Source of the DNA: Novosphingobium sp. SG707
Lineage (GTDB): Bacteria; Pseudomonadota; Alphaproteobacteria; Sphingomonadales; Sphingomonadaceae
Assembly: GCF_012275515.1 (NCBI RefSeq)
Contig: NZ_JAAZQL010000001.1
Location: 541,006-605,005 of the forward strand
DNA length: 64,000 bases
Direction of reading: 5' to 3'
Every line of letters begins with the position of its first letter. Within the stretch, counting starts at the first letter, position 1. Shown here in pieces: positions 8,407 to 17,808 of this stretch. A program made the position numbers and the translations under genes. The notes under the pieces are model-generated. The model was not told where the DNA came from, did no database searches, and saw nothing but the letters and a program-made list of their open reading frames with translations.

Positions 8407-9857
8407 CAAAATCTCTCCTGAAGTTGGCGCAGCGCCCATGTGGCGCGCTGAAAGCTTTCGCGTTGTGGGGCAAGGCGGGCGGCCAGATCGAGGTCCGGCT
8501 CGATGGTGGCACGGATCGGGGGGCGGGTGCAGATGGCGGCCGGATCGCCGCCCATTCCCAGTTGGGCCAGACGCGCCGCGCCCAGCGCCGGGCCGACTTC
8601 GCCGCCTTCGAGATAGAGCAGGCGCACGCCCAGCACACTGGCCAGAATATGGCCCCAATAGAGCGAGCGCGAACCGCCGCCGATCACGGCCAGTTCCTCG
8701 ATATGCGTGCCCGCCTCGCGCAGGGCGTCGATGCCGTCGGCATGGGCAAAAGCCACGCCCTCCAGCACGGCGGCGGCAAGGCGGGCGGTGGTGGTCTCAT
8801 GGCTCAGCCCGACAAAGCCCGCGCGCAGATACGGGTCATTATGCGGCGTGCGTTCGCCGGAAAGATAGGGCAGGAACAGTTCCGGCCCTGCGCATGGCCC
8901 CGCGCTTTCGGCCAGGGCGAAGAATTCCGCCGGGCCGGGCACCTGACAGGCCGATGCCGCCCAATCGATGCAGGAGGCGGCCGAAAGATGCACACTCATC
9001 TGATGCCACACGCCGGGCAGGGCATGGCAAAATGCATGAACCGCGCGCGCCGGATTGGGGCGGAACGCATCGCCCGCCACAAAGATCACGCCCGATGTGC
9101 CCAGCGAGAGCATGCCTTGCCCTTCGCCCGTCACGCCCACGCCCAGGGCGCCTGCGGCATTGTCGCCCGCGCCCGCCACCACGGGCACGGCCTCCATGCC
9201 CCATTGCGCGGCCACTTCGGCGCGAAGGTGGCCGGTGATCTGCGGCCCTTCATACAGGCGGGGCATATGGTCGAGCGTCAGCCCGGTGGCGCCCAGCATC
9301 GCCTCGGACCATGCGCGGCGAGCGACATCGACCCACAGCGTTCCTGCCGCATCCGACATGTCGCTGGCCTTTTCGCCGGTCAGGGCAAGGCGGACATAAT
9401 CCTTGGGCAGCAGCACCGTTTTGGTGGCGGCAAACACTTCCGGCTCATGATCGCGGACCCAGAGCAGCTTGGGCGCGGTAAAGCCGGGCATGGCGATATT
9501 GCCGGTGATCGCGCGGCTTTGCGGCTCGGCGGCCTCCAGCGCGGCGCATTGCGCATGGCTGCGCCCATCGTTCCACAGGATCGCGGGGCGCAAGGGGCGG
9601 TCATCCGCGCCCAGCAGGGTGGCGCCATGCATTTGCCCTGCAAGGCCGATGGCCGCCACCGCCCGGCGCAGGTCCGCGTCCAGACCCAGCACGGCGCGAT
9701 GGGTTGCATCCACCCAGTCATCGGGCGTTTGCTCCGACCACAATTCCTGCGGCCGGGAAACCGAGAGCGCCGCGCTGCATTGCGAAAGGACGCGCCCGTC
9801 GCTGGCGGTCACCACGGCCTTAACGCCGCTGGTGCCGATATCTATGCCCATAAACAT
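8406..9857 (-). CDS. xylB: Xylulokinase
   Basis: A 483-aa FGGY-family kinase that phosphorylates D-xylulose for entry into the pentose phosphate pathway. The start [13 protein letters not shown] is chosen because a longer version would run into the preceding GH43 gene; a second ATG two codons on (9851) is equally possible. Motifs include [13 protein letters not shown] (phosphate 1), [56 protein letters not shown] and the adenosine-site VIGGGSRS. The length is close to E. coli XylB. It begins 4 bp after the stop of the GH43 gene and overlaps the start of xylA, so the three genes are translationally coupled. Confidence 0.97.
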   Translation of the reverse strand: MFMGIDIGTSGVKAVVTASDGRVLSQCSAALSVSRPQELWSEQTPDDWVDATHRAVLGLDADLRRAVAAIGLAGQMHGATLLGADDRPLRPAILWNDGRSHAQCAALEAAEPQSRAITGNIAMPGFTAPKLLWVRDHEPEVFAATKTVLLPKDYVRLALTGEKASDMSDAAGTLWVDVARRAWSEAMLGATGLTLDHMPRLYEGPQITGHLRAEVAAQWGMEAVPVVAGAGDNAAGALGVGVTGEGQGMLSLGTSGVIFVAGDAFRPNPARAVHAFCHALPGVWHQMSVHLSAASCIDWAASACQVPGPAEFFALAESAGPCAGPELFLPYLSGERTPHNDPYLRAGFVGLSHETTTARLAAAVLEGVAFAHADGIDALREAGTHIEELAVIGGGSRSLYWGHILASVLGVRLLYLEGGEVGPALGAARLAQLGMGGDPAAICTRPPIRATIEPDLDLAARLAPQRESFQRATWALRQLQERF

Positions 9858-9861
9858 GGGA

Positions 9862-10968
9862 TCAGCGCGCCTGCAGCGGATCGATGGTCTGGATCGTGCC
9901 ATCGGGGTTGAAGGTCAGCTCCGTCACTTTCACATTGCGCAGGTGGTTTTTGTTCGAAAGCTGGGTGTCGGCATAGAACAGCCACCATTTGCCATCGGCC
10001 TGAAGGATCGAATGATGGGTGGTCCAGCCCTGAACCGGCTTCAGGATATGGCCGGTATATTTGAACGGGCCATAAGGGTTGTCGCCGATCGCATAGTTCA
10101 GGAAATGCGTGTCGCCGGTCGAATAGGTATAGTAATATTTGCCGCCGCGCTTGAACATCCATGATGCTTCAAAGAAGCGCCGCTCATGGTCGCCGGTCAG
10201 GACCGGCTTGCCGTTTTCGTCCAGGATCACCGCATCGCGCGGCTTTTCGGCAAAGCTTTTCATGTCTGCATTCAGGCGCGCTACCTTGCCCGACAGGGCG
10301 GGCTGGTCATTCCGGCCAAGGTCGGTGTCCGAACCGTTGGGGTCGAACTTGCCGCCGGCCCAGCGCTGAAGCTGGCCGCCCCAGATGCCGCCGAAATACA
10401 TATAGCTCTTGCCGTCAGTGTCGGTGAAAACGGCAGGGTCCATCGAATAGCTGCCCGCAATCGGCTTGGGCTCGGCCTTGAACGGCCCCATCGGGCTTTT
10501 TGATGTGGCCACGCCGATGCGGAACGTGCCAAGGCCGTTCTTGTCCTTGGCCTTGTCGCGCGCGGGGAAGTAGAGATAGTAGGTGCCGTTCTTATAGGCC
10601 GCATCGGGCGCCCACATCTGCTGGCTGGCCCAGGGCACATTCTTTACGTCCAGCGCCACCGGGCCGATCGTTACCTTGCCGCCGATATGGTCCATGCGCA
10701 GCACGCGATAGTCGCGCATCGCATATTGGTTGCCCAGATCATCGTCGGGAATGGGCGTGGGAATGTCATGCGAGGGATAGACATAGATCTTGCCGCCAAA
10801 GACATGGGCCGAAGGATCGGCGGTATAGATGCTGGTCACCAGCGGCTGGTCGCGAAAGGCGGCGGCCGGGGCGGTGGCCTCGCCAAAGGCGTGGGCAGGC
10901 AGAAGCGCGGCCAGCACGGCAGCAGCGCCAAGGGTGGAGATCTTTCCCTTCACGTTCGACATCCTCAT
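9862..10968 (-). CDS. Exported GH43 beta-xylosidase/alpha-L-arabinofuranosidase
   Basis: This 368-aa protein has a signal peptide ending near AHAFGEA and a single GH43 propeller. The catalytic residues are visible: base Asp in YTADPSAHVF, modulating Asp in SMDPAVFTDTDGKSYMYFG, and acid Glu in RRFFEASWMFKRGGKYYYTYS. There is no extra C-terminal domain. It should release xylose or arabinose from oligosaccharides in the periplasm; motifs alone do not separate the two activities. It is the first gene of the operon with xylB and xylA, directly behind the operator at 11011. The start ATG at 10968 has AGAGGG upstream; an ATG two codons later is possible. Confidence 0.88.
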   Translation of the reverse strand: MRMSNVKGKISTLGAAAVLAALLPAHAFGEATAPAAAFRDQPLVTSIYTADPSAHVFGGKIYVYPSHDIPTPIPDDDLGNQYAMRDYRVLRMDHIGGKVTIGPVALDVKNVPWASQQMWAPDAAYKNGTYYLYFPARDKAKDKNGLGTFRIGVATSKSPMGPFKAEPKPIAGSYSMDPAVFTDTDGKSYMYFGGIWGGQLQRWAGGKFDPNGSDTDLGRNDQPALSGKVARLNADMKSFAEKPRDAVILDENGKPVLTGDHERRFFEASWMFKRGGKYYYTYSTGDTHFLNYAIGDNPYGPFKYTGHILKPVQGWTTHHSILQADGKWWLFYADTQLSNKNHLRNVKVTELTFNPDGTIQTIDPLQAR

Positions 10969-11008
10969 TTGCTGTGGCCCTCTTGAGGCGGGCCATCACG
11001 ATGAATCT

Positions 11009-11037
11009 TTGATAGCGCTATCGCTCGGTCTCATCAA
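11009..11037 (-). promoter_or_regulatory. Promoter with perfect LacI-type operator for the GH43-xylB-xylA operon
   Basis: On the minus strand TTGATG (11037-11032) and TATCAA (11014-11009) are 17 bp apart. The perfect 12-bp palindrome GATAGCGCTATC (11011-11022) covers the end of the spacer and part of the -10 box. Binding there would block RNA polymerase, which fits repression relieved by a xylan-derived sugar. The likely partner is the LacI-family regulator at 13731. Confidence 0.7.
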
Positions 11038-11109
11038 TCGCAAATCGCCATTCGACGCAGACTAATTTGCGGGGAGAGGCGGTGGACTGCGCGATTTTCC
11101 TTTGATAAA

Positions 11110-11123
11110 TGATAGCGCAAACA
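11110..11123. promoter_or_regulatory. LacI-type operator upstream of the GH9 gene
   Basis: TGATAGCGCAAACA shares its left half with the perfect palindrome 88 bp away and is identical to the site at 6892-6905 on the other strand. It lies 12 bp before the GH9 start codon, so a bound repressor could block the start of transcription or act together with the 11011 site by looping across the divergent promoter region. Confidence 0.6.
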
Positions 11124-11135
11124 TTGGAGAGAGCC

Positions 11136-13649
11136 ATGCCCGGAAAGTCCAGATTGCTGTTTTGCCTTGGTCTGTTGGCCGCCGGCGCCCCGGCATGGGC
11201 GCAAAATGCGCCCGATGCCCTGACCTTGGGCGGGAAAGGCTATTACGAGGCGGCGGGGGTCAATGTGCTGGCCTTTTCCAATTGGTATGACGGGCTGTTT
11301 GCCGATTCCAAGATCAGCGGCATCGAGATCATCCAGCAGGGCCTGCGCAATGCCACCAACGGCGATGTGCGCCTGTCGGCAACGCCCGGCCAGTGGGACC
11401 CGATCGGCGCCATGGTCACGCGCAAGGTGGACCGCGCGGCGGGCGTGATCGAAACGCGCCTGCGCTATGCCGATTACGATTGGGCCTATACGATCCGCGC
11501 GCAGCAGCAGGGCGACGGCGTGGTGGTCAGCATCCTGCTCGACCGTCCGGTTCCCGATGCTCTGGTGGGCAAGGCCGGGTTCAATCTGGAATTCCTGCCC
11601 TCGGCCTATTTCCACCATGCCTTTATGGCCGATGGTGTGGCGGGCAGTTTTCCGCTGCATCCCGTCGGCGCCATGGTGCGCACCGACCAACGCAATGCCG
11701 CCAGCGGGCGCAGCGAAGGGCCGGGGGCCGAGCCCCTGCCTATGGCCGGTGGGCATGATTTTGTCCTTGCGCCCGAAGATCCGGCGCGGCGGGTGAGGAT
11801 CACGGGCGATGCGCCCATCATGCTCTATGACGGCCGCAATCAGGCGCAGAACGGCTGGTTCGTGCTGCGCTCGCTGCTGCCTGCGGGCAAGAGCGGGGCG
11901 GTGCTGACATGGACCATCCGGCCCCAGACCAGCCCCGGATGGCTGCGCCGCCCGGTGATTGCCCATTCGCAATTGGGCTATGCGCCTGCGGCCTCCAAAC
12001 TGGCCACGGTGGAATTGGATGCCAATGACAAACGCCGCCTGCCGCTGCGCCTGCTGCGTATTGGCGCGGATGGCGCACCAACCACCGTTCGGTCCGAGCA
12101 GCCGCGCGAATGGGGCGATTATCTGCGCTATCACTATCTGCAGATGGACTTCAGCGATGTGAAGCAGCCGGGCCTTTATCAACTCGAATATGGCGATGTG
12201 CGCACCGCGCCTTTCCGTATTGCCGATGATGTCTATGCCGATGCCTGGCATGCCACCAATGATGTCTATTTCCCGGTGGCGATGGATCACGTCTCGGTGA
12301 ACGAGGCCTATCGCGTGTGGCATGGCGATTCCCACCGCGATGATGCGCGGCAGGCCCCCGTCAATCACGAGCATATCGACCTTTACCGACAGGGGCCGAC
12401 CACCGACACGCCTTTTCAGCCGGGCCAGCCCATTCCGGGTCTGAATGTGGGCGGATGGTTCGATGCGGGCGATTTCGACATCCGCACCCAGTCGCAATAT
12501 CAGGTGGTGCGCTCGCTGGCCGCCGCGCGCGAGCGTTTCGGGCTGGATCGCGATACGGTCAGCGTGGACGAGACGCGGCGCCATGTCGAGATCCATGTGC
12601 CCGACGGCATGCCCGATGTGGTGCAGCAGGTGGCCCATGGCACGCTGCAATTGCTGGCCCAGTTCGATGCGGTGGGCCATGCGATCCACGGCATTGTCGA
12701 GCCCGATGTGGCGCAATACACGCATCTGGGCGATGCGGTGAACAAGACCGATGGTCTGCCCTATGATCCGGCCCTCAAACCCGGCGAAATCCGCGACGGG
12801 CGCAGCGGAACGCCCGATGACCGCTGGGCGTTTACCAGCAAGGTTTCGGCGCTCAACTATGGTTCGATTGCCGCGCTGGCGGCGGCCGGCAGGGTGCTCA
12901 AGGGGCAGGATGATGCGCTATCGGCCAAGGCTTTGGCCACGGCCCAGCGCGTCTGGCAGGAGGAGCAGTCCCACGCGCCCGATCTCTTCTCGCATGGCAA
13001 CACCACGGGCGGCCCGCTGGATTGGGAAAAATTTGCCGCCGCGGTCGAATTGCTCAAGACCACGCGCGCGAAAGCCTATGCCGATGCCGTGATGGAACTG
13101 TGGCCCAAGGTGGCCAAGGCCTTTTCCCCCAATGCGCAGACGGCGGTGGCGGCGCTGCCCTATATGCCCGCAGCCTATCGACGGGCGATGATCCCTGCCG
13201 TGCGCCAATGGAAAGAGGAGAGCGACCGCATCGCCCGCGCCAATCCCTTTGGTGTGCCGATCACCACCGGGGGATGGGCCGGGTCCAGCACGGTCATGGC
13301 CTATGCGCTGGTGGCCGATGCGCTGCATGGAGCTTTTCCCGAAATCGTCGGGCGCGATGCGGTCTGGCGGGGCGTGGCCTTCATCACCGGCCATCATCCC
13401 GGCTCGGACATCTCCTTCGTTTCGGGCGTAGGCACGGTGTCCAAGGAGGTGGCCTATGGCAACAACCGGGCCGACTTTTCCTATATCGCGGGGGGCGTGG
13501 TGCCGGGCGTGCTGATCATCAAGCCTGACTTTCCCGAAAACCACGAGGATTGGCCGTTTTTCTGGGGAGAGAATGAATATGTCGTGCCCGAAGGGGCGGC
13601 GTGGATCGAACTGGTCAATGCCGCCGACCGCCTGCGCGCGAAGGAATAG
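11136..13649 (+). CDS. Exported GH9-family glycoside hydrolase with N-terminal Ig-like domain
   Basis: The ATG at 11136 (GGAGAG 5 bp upstream, signal peptide ending APAWAQ) gives 837 aa. The first 270 residues are an unassigned beta-rich region. A cellulase-type Ig-like domain starts at IAHSQLGYAPAASKLA, and the (alpha/alpha)6 GH9 domain begins with GGWFDAGDFDIRTQSQY, whose Asp pair is the base. The usual GRNP segment is replaced by TGHHPGSDISFVSGVG, and the general acid is probably a Glu in FWGENEYVVPEGAAW. Divergence at these motifs recalls exo-acting GH9 branches rather than classical endoglucanases. It is divergent from the xylose operon. Cleavage of xyloglucan- or glucan-derived oligosaccharides is inferred. 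Confidence 0.82.
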   Translation: MPGKSRLLFCLGLLAAGAPAWAQNAPDALTLGGKGYYEAAGVNVLAFSNWYDGLFADSKISGIEIIQQGLRNATNGDVRLSATPGQWDPIGAMVTRKVDRAAGVIETRLRYADYDWAYTIRAQQQGDGVVVSILLDRPVPDALVGKAGFNLEFLPSAYFHHAFMADGVAGSFPLHPVGAMVRTDQRNAASGRSEGPGAEPLPMAGGHDFVLAPEDPARRVRITGDAPIMLYDGRNQAQNGWFVLRSLLPAGKSGAVLTWTIRPQTSPGWLRRPVIAHSQLGYAPAASKLATVELDANDKRRLPLRLLRIGADGAPTTVRSEQPREWGDYLRYHYLQMDFSDVKQPGLYQLEYGDVRTAPFRIADDVYADAWHATNDVYFPVAMDHVSVNEAYRVWHGDSHRDDARQAPVNHEHIDLYRQGPTTDTPFQPGQPIPGLNVGGWFDAGDFDIRTQSQYQVVRSLAAARERFGLDRDTVSVDETRRHVEIHVPDGMPDVVQQVAHGTLQLLAQFDAVGHAIHGIVEPDVAQYTHLGDAVNKTDGLPYDPALKPGEIRDGRSGTPDDRWAFTSKVSALNYGSIAALAAAGRVLKGQDDALSAKALATAQRVWQEEQSHAPDLFSHGNTTGGPLDWEKFAAAVELLKTTRAKAYADAVMELWPKVAKAFSPNAQTAVAALPYMPAAYRRAMIPAVRQWKEESDRIARANPFGVPITTGGWAGSSTVMAYALVADALHGAFPEIVGRDAVWRGVAFITGHHPGSDISFVSGVGTVSKEVAYGNNRADFSYIAGGVVPGVLIIKPDFPENHEDWPFFWGENEYVVPEGAAWIELVNAADRLRAKE

Positions 13650-13730
13650 GATGGGGCGCTCAAGATGGCTTTCAAAAAGGCTGAACCTTACTTAAAGGAT
13701 CCTGTCAGATAGCGGGTAGAAAGGGTTGGC

Positions 13731-14777
13731 ATGGCAAGGTCTGATCGCTCCGGTGCAGGCGCCACGATCATTGACGTTGCCCGCCTTGCCGGTGTTTCGG
13801 CGATGACGGTTTCGCGTGTCATCAATGGCCGGGAAGGGGTGCGGCCCGAAACGCGCGAGGCGGTGGAAAAGGCGATCCGGGAATTGTCCTATACGCCCAA
13901 TGTCGCCGCGCGCAGTCTGGTCACCTCGACCGAGCTGCAAGTGGGGGTGATCTATTCCAACCCCAGCGCCGCCTTCATGAGCGAGTTTCTGACCGGTATT
14001 TTCGAGGAGGCGTCCATTCGCGGCGCCCGCCTCTCGCTGCTCAAGGGCGAGGCGGGCAAGGCCCCGGGGCCTGAGGCGCTCGAACAATTCGCTGCGGCGG
14101 GGCTTTCGGGCTTTATCCTTGCCCCGCCGCTGGGCGAATCGCGCAGGATTCTCTCGGTGCTCGAACCGTTGGGGCGGCCCATTGCGGCGGTGGGGGCCTA
14201 CAAGATTTCGGATGCGCTCTGTGTTCGGATCGACAATCACCGCGCCGCCTATGAAATGACGCGCCACCTGCTCGATCTGGGCCACCGCCGGCTGGGCTTT
14301 ATTCTGGGCAACCCCGATCAGGCCGCCAGTGCCGAGCGCATGGCCGGATTCTATGCCGCCGTGCGCGAAATCGGCGGGGTCGATGTGCGGGTGGCGCAGG
14401 GTGATTTCAGCTATACTTCGGGCCTTGCCGCAGGGGAACTGCTGCTCGACGCGCCATCGCCGCCCACGGCCATATTCGCCAGCAATGACGATATGGCCGC
14501 CGCTGTGGTGTCGGTGGCGCATCGCCGCCAGATTGATGTTCCCGGCGCGCTGACGGTGGTGGGCTTTGACGATACGGCCGCCGCCGTCACCCTGTGGCCG
14601 ACCTTGACCACGGTGCATCAGCCGCTGCGCCGTCTGGCCGCCGAGGCGCTGGCCTATGTGGCGCAGGAGGCCGGCCCGGCCCTGCTCCGGCCGGGCGCGG
14701 TCAGCGACTGTGTGCTCGATCATTCCATCGTCTATCGTGATTCCACCGCGCGCATTTCGGTGGCGGAGCCGGACTGA
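13731..14777 (+). CDS. LacI-family transcriptional regulator, probable xylan/xylose repressor
   Basis: A 348-aa regulator with the canonical LacI helix-turn-helix and hinge at residues 12-66 (TIIDVARLAGVSAMTVSRVI, then SYTPNVAARSLVT), followed by a periplasmic-binding-protein-like effector domain (VGVIYSNPSAAF, LGHRRLGFILGNP, AIFASNDDMAAAVV, VVGFDDTAAAV). It is the only LacI-family gene in the window, and LacI-type palindromes with a central CG occur at the promoters around it, so it is the obvious candidate to bind them. The effector is probably xylose, arabinose or a short oligosaccharide. Its 3' end overlaps the convergent xynB gene by 46 bp. A half site (GATAGCGGGTAG) just before the gene might allow autoregulation. 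Confidence 0.93.
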   Translation: MARSDRSGAGATIIDVARLAGVSAMTVSRVINGREGVRPETREAVEKAIRELSYTPNVAARSLVTSTELQVGVIYSNPSAAFMSEFLTGIFEEASIRGARLSLLKGEAGKAPGPEALEQFAAAGLSGFILAPPLGESRRILSVLEPLGRPIAAVGAYKISDALCVRIDNHRAAYEMTRHLLDLGHRRLGFILGNPDQAASAERMAGFYAAVREIGGVDVRVAQGDFSYTSGLAAGELLLDAPSPPTAIFASNDDMAAAVVSVAHRRQIDVPGALTVVGFDDTAAAVTLWPTLTTVHQPLRRLAAEALAYVAQEAGPALLRPGAVSDCVLDHSIVYRDSTARISVAEPD

Positions 14778-16396
14778 TCGGGCGCGTCATCCTGTGCCTC
14801 ATAGCGGAACCAGGCGAAATCGGCATGACGCCCCGCGCCCGAGAGATCCTGACACGCCATGGCGACAAAGGCACCGGTGAAATTGGGATAGCCGGGCAGC
14901 GAGACCTCATCGGAAAGCACGCTGACATCCAGCTTTTGCGGCGCCCATTCCCATGTCTCCGCCCCTTTGGCCCGCCAGCCAAAGCGCAGCCATTGGTGGT
15001 CCACTTCGGCGCATAATTCGATCGGCCCTGCGGGCAACTCGGCCGCGACCAGAACATCATGAGCGCCCATGCCGGGAATGGCCGACATGATCCGCAATTC
15101 GCGTGCGCCCGTATCGCGGGTCAGATGGAGATAATGGAATTTCGTGCTGTTGTAATAGCATACCAGTCCGGCATTCTGCTGGAAATGGGCGGGATCGAAA
15201 TCGATGCAGGTCGTGGCCGTAAAGCGGAAATGCTGAAAGCGGCGTGCGACAAGCGCCTGCTCGAAATGGCTCTTGATCGATTCCCGGCCATACAGCCGCA
15301 GCCAGTTCGGACGCGCATCGAGGCTCCACAAGCGCCCGCTGTCGGGGCTGCGCAGCCATTGCAGATCGTCGGGCAGGGGGCCGGGCGCGAATTGGCCATT
15401 CCATGGCTGTTCCGGCCAGGGACATGACGGTAGGGGGGGGAGCGGCGGATTGGGGTCCGGCTGCGCGCCGGGCGTCAGGCTGCGCAGCCAGCCATCCTCG
15501 CCCCAGCGCATCGGCTGGATTGCTGTTTCGCGCCCCAGCGGACAACGCGCCAGTCCGGGCAGCGGCCGTCCGCAGAGATAGGCCAGCCATGGGCTGCCAT
15601 CCTCCAGTTCGACCAGATCGCCATGGCCCGCTCGGGTGATCGCGCCTTCCTGCCGCCCCGCCGCCGTCAGCACCGCGCCGTCGGGGTGGGTTTCATAAGG
15701 CCCGCCGATCGAGCGGCTGCGCGCCATGACCACCGCGTGGTTCCATCCCGTGCCGCCCTCGGCCACCAGCAGGTGATACCAGCCATCGCGTTTGTAGAGA
15801 TGCGGCCCCTCGGTAAAGCCGCGCTCTGTGCCGCGATAGATCAGCCGCCGCTCGCCCTTCAGGCGCAGGGTTTCCTTGTCCACTTCCTGCAGCACGATGC
15901 CGCCGAAACGGCCCCGGTCGGGCCGGTGGTCCCACAGCATGTTGAGCAGCCAGCAGCGTCCGTCATCGTCATGGAACAGCGCCGGATCAAAGCCGCTGCT
16001 GTTGAGATGGACCGGATCGGACCATGGCCCATCGATGCTGGGCGCGACGACCAGATAATTGTGAAAATCGCGCATCGAGGCACCATGCGCCCCGTTCACC
16101 GTGGTCAGCCCGTAGCGCTTCACATCGGTATAGACCAGCCAGAAGCGCCCGTCGGCATAGGTCAGATCAGGCGCCCATACGCCGCAGGAATCGGGATTGC
16201 CGCGCATGTCGAGCTGGCTGGCGCGGGAAAGCGGGCGGCTGGCCAGGCGCCAGTGGACCAGATCGCGGCTGTGGTGGATTTGAACGCCGGGAAACCATTC
16301 GAAGGTGGAGGTGGCGATATAGAAATCCTGATCCACGCGCAGGATGGACGGATCGGGGTTGAAACCGCGCAAAATGGGATTGGCGAAACTGTTCAT
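14732..16396 (-). CDS. xynB: GH43 xylan 1,4-beta-xylosidase, cytoplasmic
   Basis: This 554-aa enzyme lacks a signal peptide and has the two-domain form of GH43 xylosidases such as XynB: a catalytic propeller (about residues 1-310) and a C-terminal concanavalin-like beta sandwich (about 340-535) that closes the active site. The base is Asp in ILRGFNPDPSILRV, the modulator Asp in SSGFDPALFHDDDGR and the acid Glu in RGFTEGPHLYKRDGWYHLLV. It would cleave imported xylo-oligosaccharides to xylose for XylA/XylB. Its ATG overlaps the stop of the upstream MFS gene by 4 bp (ATGA), so importer and enzyme are coupled. The 3' end overlaps the LacI gene by 46 bp. Confidence 0.93.
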   Translation of the reverse strand: MNSFANPILRGFNPDPSILRVDQDFYIATSTFEWFPGVQIHHSRDLVHWRLASRPLSRASQLDMRGNPDSCGVWAPDLTYADGRFWLVYTDVKRYGLTTVNGAHGASMRDFHNYLVVAPSIDGPWSDPVHLNSSGFDPALFHDDDGRCWLLNMLWDHRPDRGRFGGIVLQEVDKETLRLKGERRLIYRGTERGFTEGPHLYKRDGWYHLLVAEGGTGWNHAVVMARSRSIGGPYETHPDGAVLTAAGRQEGAITRAGHGDLVELEDGSPWLAYLCGRPLPGLARCPLGRETAIQPMRWGEDGWLRSLTPGAQPDPNPPLPPLPSCPWPEQPWNGQFAPGPLPDDLQWLRSPDSGRLWSLDARPNWLRLYGRESIKSHFEQALVARRFQHFRFTATTCIDFDPAHFQQNAGLVCYYNSTKFHYLHLTRDTGARELRIMSAIPGMGAHDVLVAAELPAGPIELCAEVDHQWLRFGWRAKGAETWEWAPQKLDVSVLSDEVSLPGYPNFTGAFVAMACQDLSGAGRHADFAWFRYEAQDDAPDQSGSATEMRAVESR

Positions 16397-17664
16397 GATG
16401 GCTTGCGTACCAAGGTCCAGAGCAGCCCGGCGCCAATCAGATCGAGGCAGCCAAGCAGCACGAAAAACGGGGAATAGCCGAGCCGGTCAACCAGACTGCC
16501 CAGCAGGAGCGAAAAGATCAGCACACCCAGATTGGCCGACAGACCGGCAAAACCGGCCACCGTGCCAACCTCGTTGCGGGGAAAGAGGTCAGAGGCCATG
16601 GTGATGATGGTGACCGACAGCGTCTGATGCGCGAAACCGGCAAGGCACAGCAGCGCCACGGCCGCATAGGGATTGGCGACAAGGCCGACAAAACCGATGC
16701 CCGTCATCATCAGCGCGCCCAGCGTAAAGGTGAGGCGGCGCGCATCAATCAGGGTTATGCCGCGCCGCTGCAACTGGCCGGCCACCGCCGGGCCGAAAAG
16801 ACAGCCCAGATCTGCCGCCAGAAAGGGCAACCAGCCGAACAGCGCCAGATGGGCCATGTCAAACCCGCGCTCGCGCGCCAGATAAAGCGGCAGCCACAGC
16901 GAGAGCATACCCCACACCGGGTCGGCCAGCAGACGGGGCAGAGCGATGCCCCACAGATTGCGGCGCGTCAGAAGAACGCGAATGGGGGCGGACGGTGCGT
17001 CGGATTGCAGATGCTCTTCCTGCCCCTCGGCAATGGTGGCGCGTTCCTGCGCGCTGACGCCGCGATGGCAGGCAAGCGGCGCATACCAGCGCAGCCAGAG
17101 CAGCGACCATACCAGCCCCAGCGCCCCCGCCACCGCGAAGGCGAGACGCCAGCTCCCCGCATAGACCGCCCAGGCCACCAGCGGAGGCGCCAGCACCGCG
17201 CCGAGTGAGGCGCCGATATTGTAGATGCCGCCCGCAAGGCCGCGTTCGCGCGCGGGAAACCATTCGGCCACCAGCTTTTGCCCGGCAGGCTGGGCGGAAC
17301 CTTCGGCAAAGCCCAGAACGAGACGCAGCGCGGCAAAACTGAACCAGCCGCGCGCCAGCATATGGCCCAGCGTGATGACCGACCAGCCGATGGCAAACAG
17401 CGCAAAGCCCAGTTTCAGCCCCAGCCGGTCCAGCACAAAGCCCGCGATCGGTTGCAGCATGACGCCCAATTGCATGGCGCCGGTGATCCATCCGTATTGG
17501 GCATTGGATATGCCCTGCTGCGCCAGCACGACAGGGGCGGCCACGCCCATGACCGAACGCGCGAGATAGTTGATGATCATCGCGCCCACAAACAGGGCGA
17601 GCACCAGCCAGCGCGTTTTGCGCCATGCCGATTGGCGGGGCGGGGCGGGAATCACGGCCTTCAC
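16393..17664 (-). CDS. MFS transporter, probable xylo-oligosaccharide or sugar-acid importer
   Basis: A 423-aa inner-membrane carrier with twelve hydrophobic segments. Features of the anion:cation symporter (hexuronate transporter-like) group are visible: FVGAMIINYLARSVMGVAAP in helix 1, QYGWITGAMQLGVMLQP, FVLDRLGLKLGF between helices 2 and 3, and EWFPARERGLAGGIYNIGAS in helix 5. It is the first gene of a two-gene operon with the beta-xylosidase, and its promoter carries an operator-like site (17697-17710). Import of xylo-oligosaccharides for XynB fits best. Hexuronates or aldouronates are alternatives given the family. Confidence 0.85.
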   Translation of the reverse strand: MKAVIPAPPRQSAWRKTRWLVLALFVGAMIINYLARSVMGVAAPVVLAQQGISNAQYGWITGAMQLGVMLQPIAGFVLDRLGLKLGFALFAIGWSVITLGHMLARGWFSFAALRLVLGFAEGSAQPAGQKLVAEWFPARERGLAGGIYNIGASLGAVLAPPLVAWAVYAGSWRLAFAVAGALGLVWSLLWLRWYAPLACHRGVSAQERATIAEGQEEHLQSDAPSAPIRVLLTRRNLWGIALPRLLADPVWGMLSLWLPLYLARERGFDMAHLALFGWLPFLAADLGCLFGPAVAGQLQRRGITLIDARRLTFTLGALMMTGIGFVGLVANPYAAVALLCLAGFAHQTLSVTIITMASDLFPRNEVGTVAGFAGLSANLGVLIFSLLLGSLVDRLGYSPFFVLLGCLDLIGAGLLWTLVRKPS

Positions 17665-17695
17665 CGCCCGGTTGTCGATGGAGGGGGCAAGTCGA

Positions 17696-17723
17696 TTGAT
17701 AACGTAAACATAAAATTCCTCAA
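17696..17723 (-). promoter_or_regulatory. Promoter with degenerate LacI-type operator for the MFS-xynB operon
   Basis: On the minus strand TTGAGG (17723-17718) and TATCAA (17701-17696) are 16 bp apart. The overlapping site TGATAACGTAAACA (17697-17710, plus strand) keeps the central CG and the outer TG/CA of the operators at 11011 and 23254. The -10 sequence TATCAA and its place at the operator edge are the same as in the GH43-xylB-xylA promoter. Confidence 0.55.
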
Positions 17724-17808
17724 TTCCCCTCGCTTCCGCCTTTTATCCGGCGATATCGCTTTCCCTTATCGAGAGATTTTTCCAAAATACAACGCAAAAT
17801 TCGCCCGG

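Noticed and set aside
11034..12725. A 563-codon open frame antisense to the GH9 gene.
   Set aside because: It has no ribosome site, no domain, and covers the divergent promoter region with operators; the sense frame has GH9 motifs.
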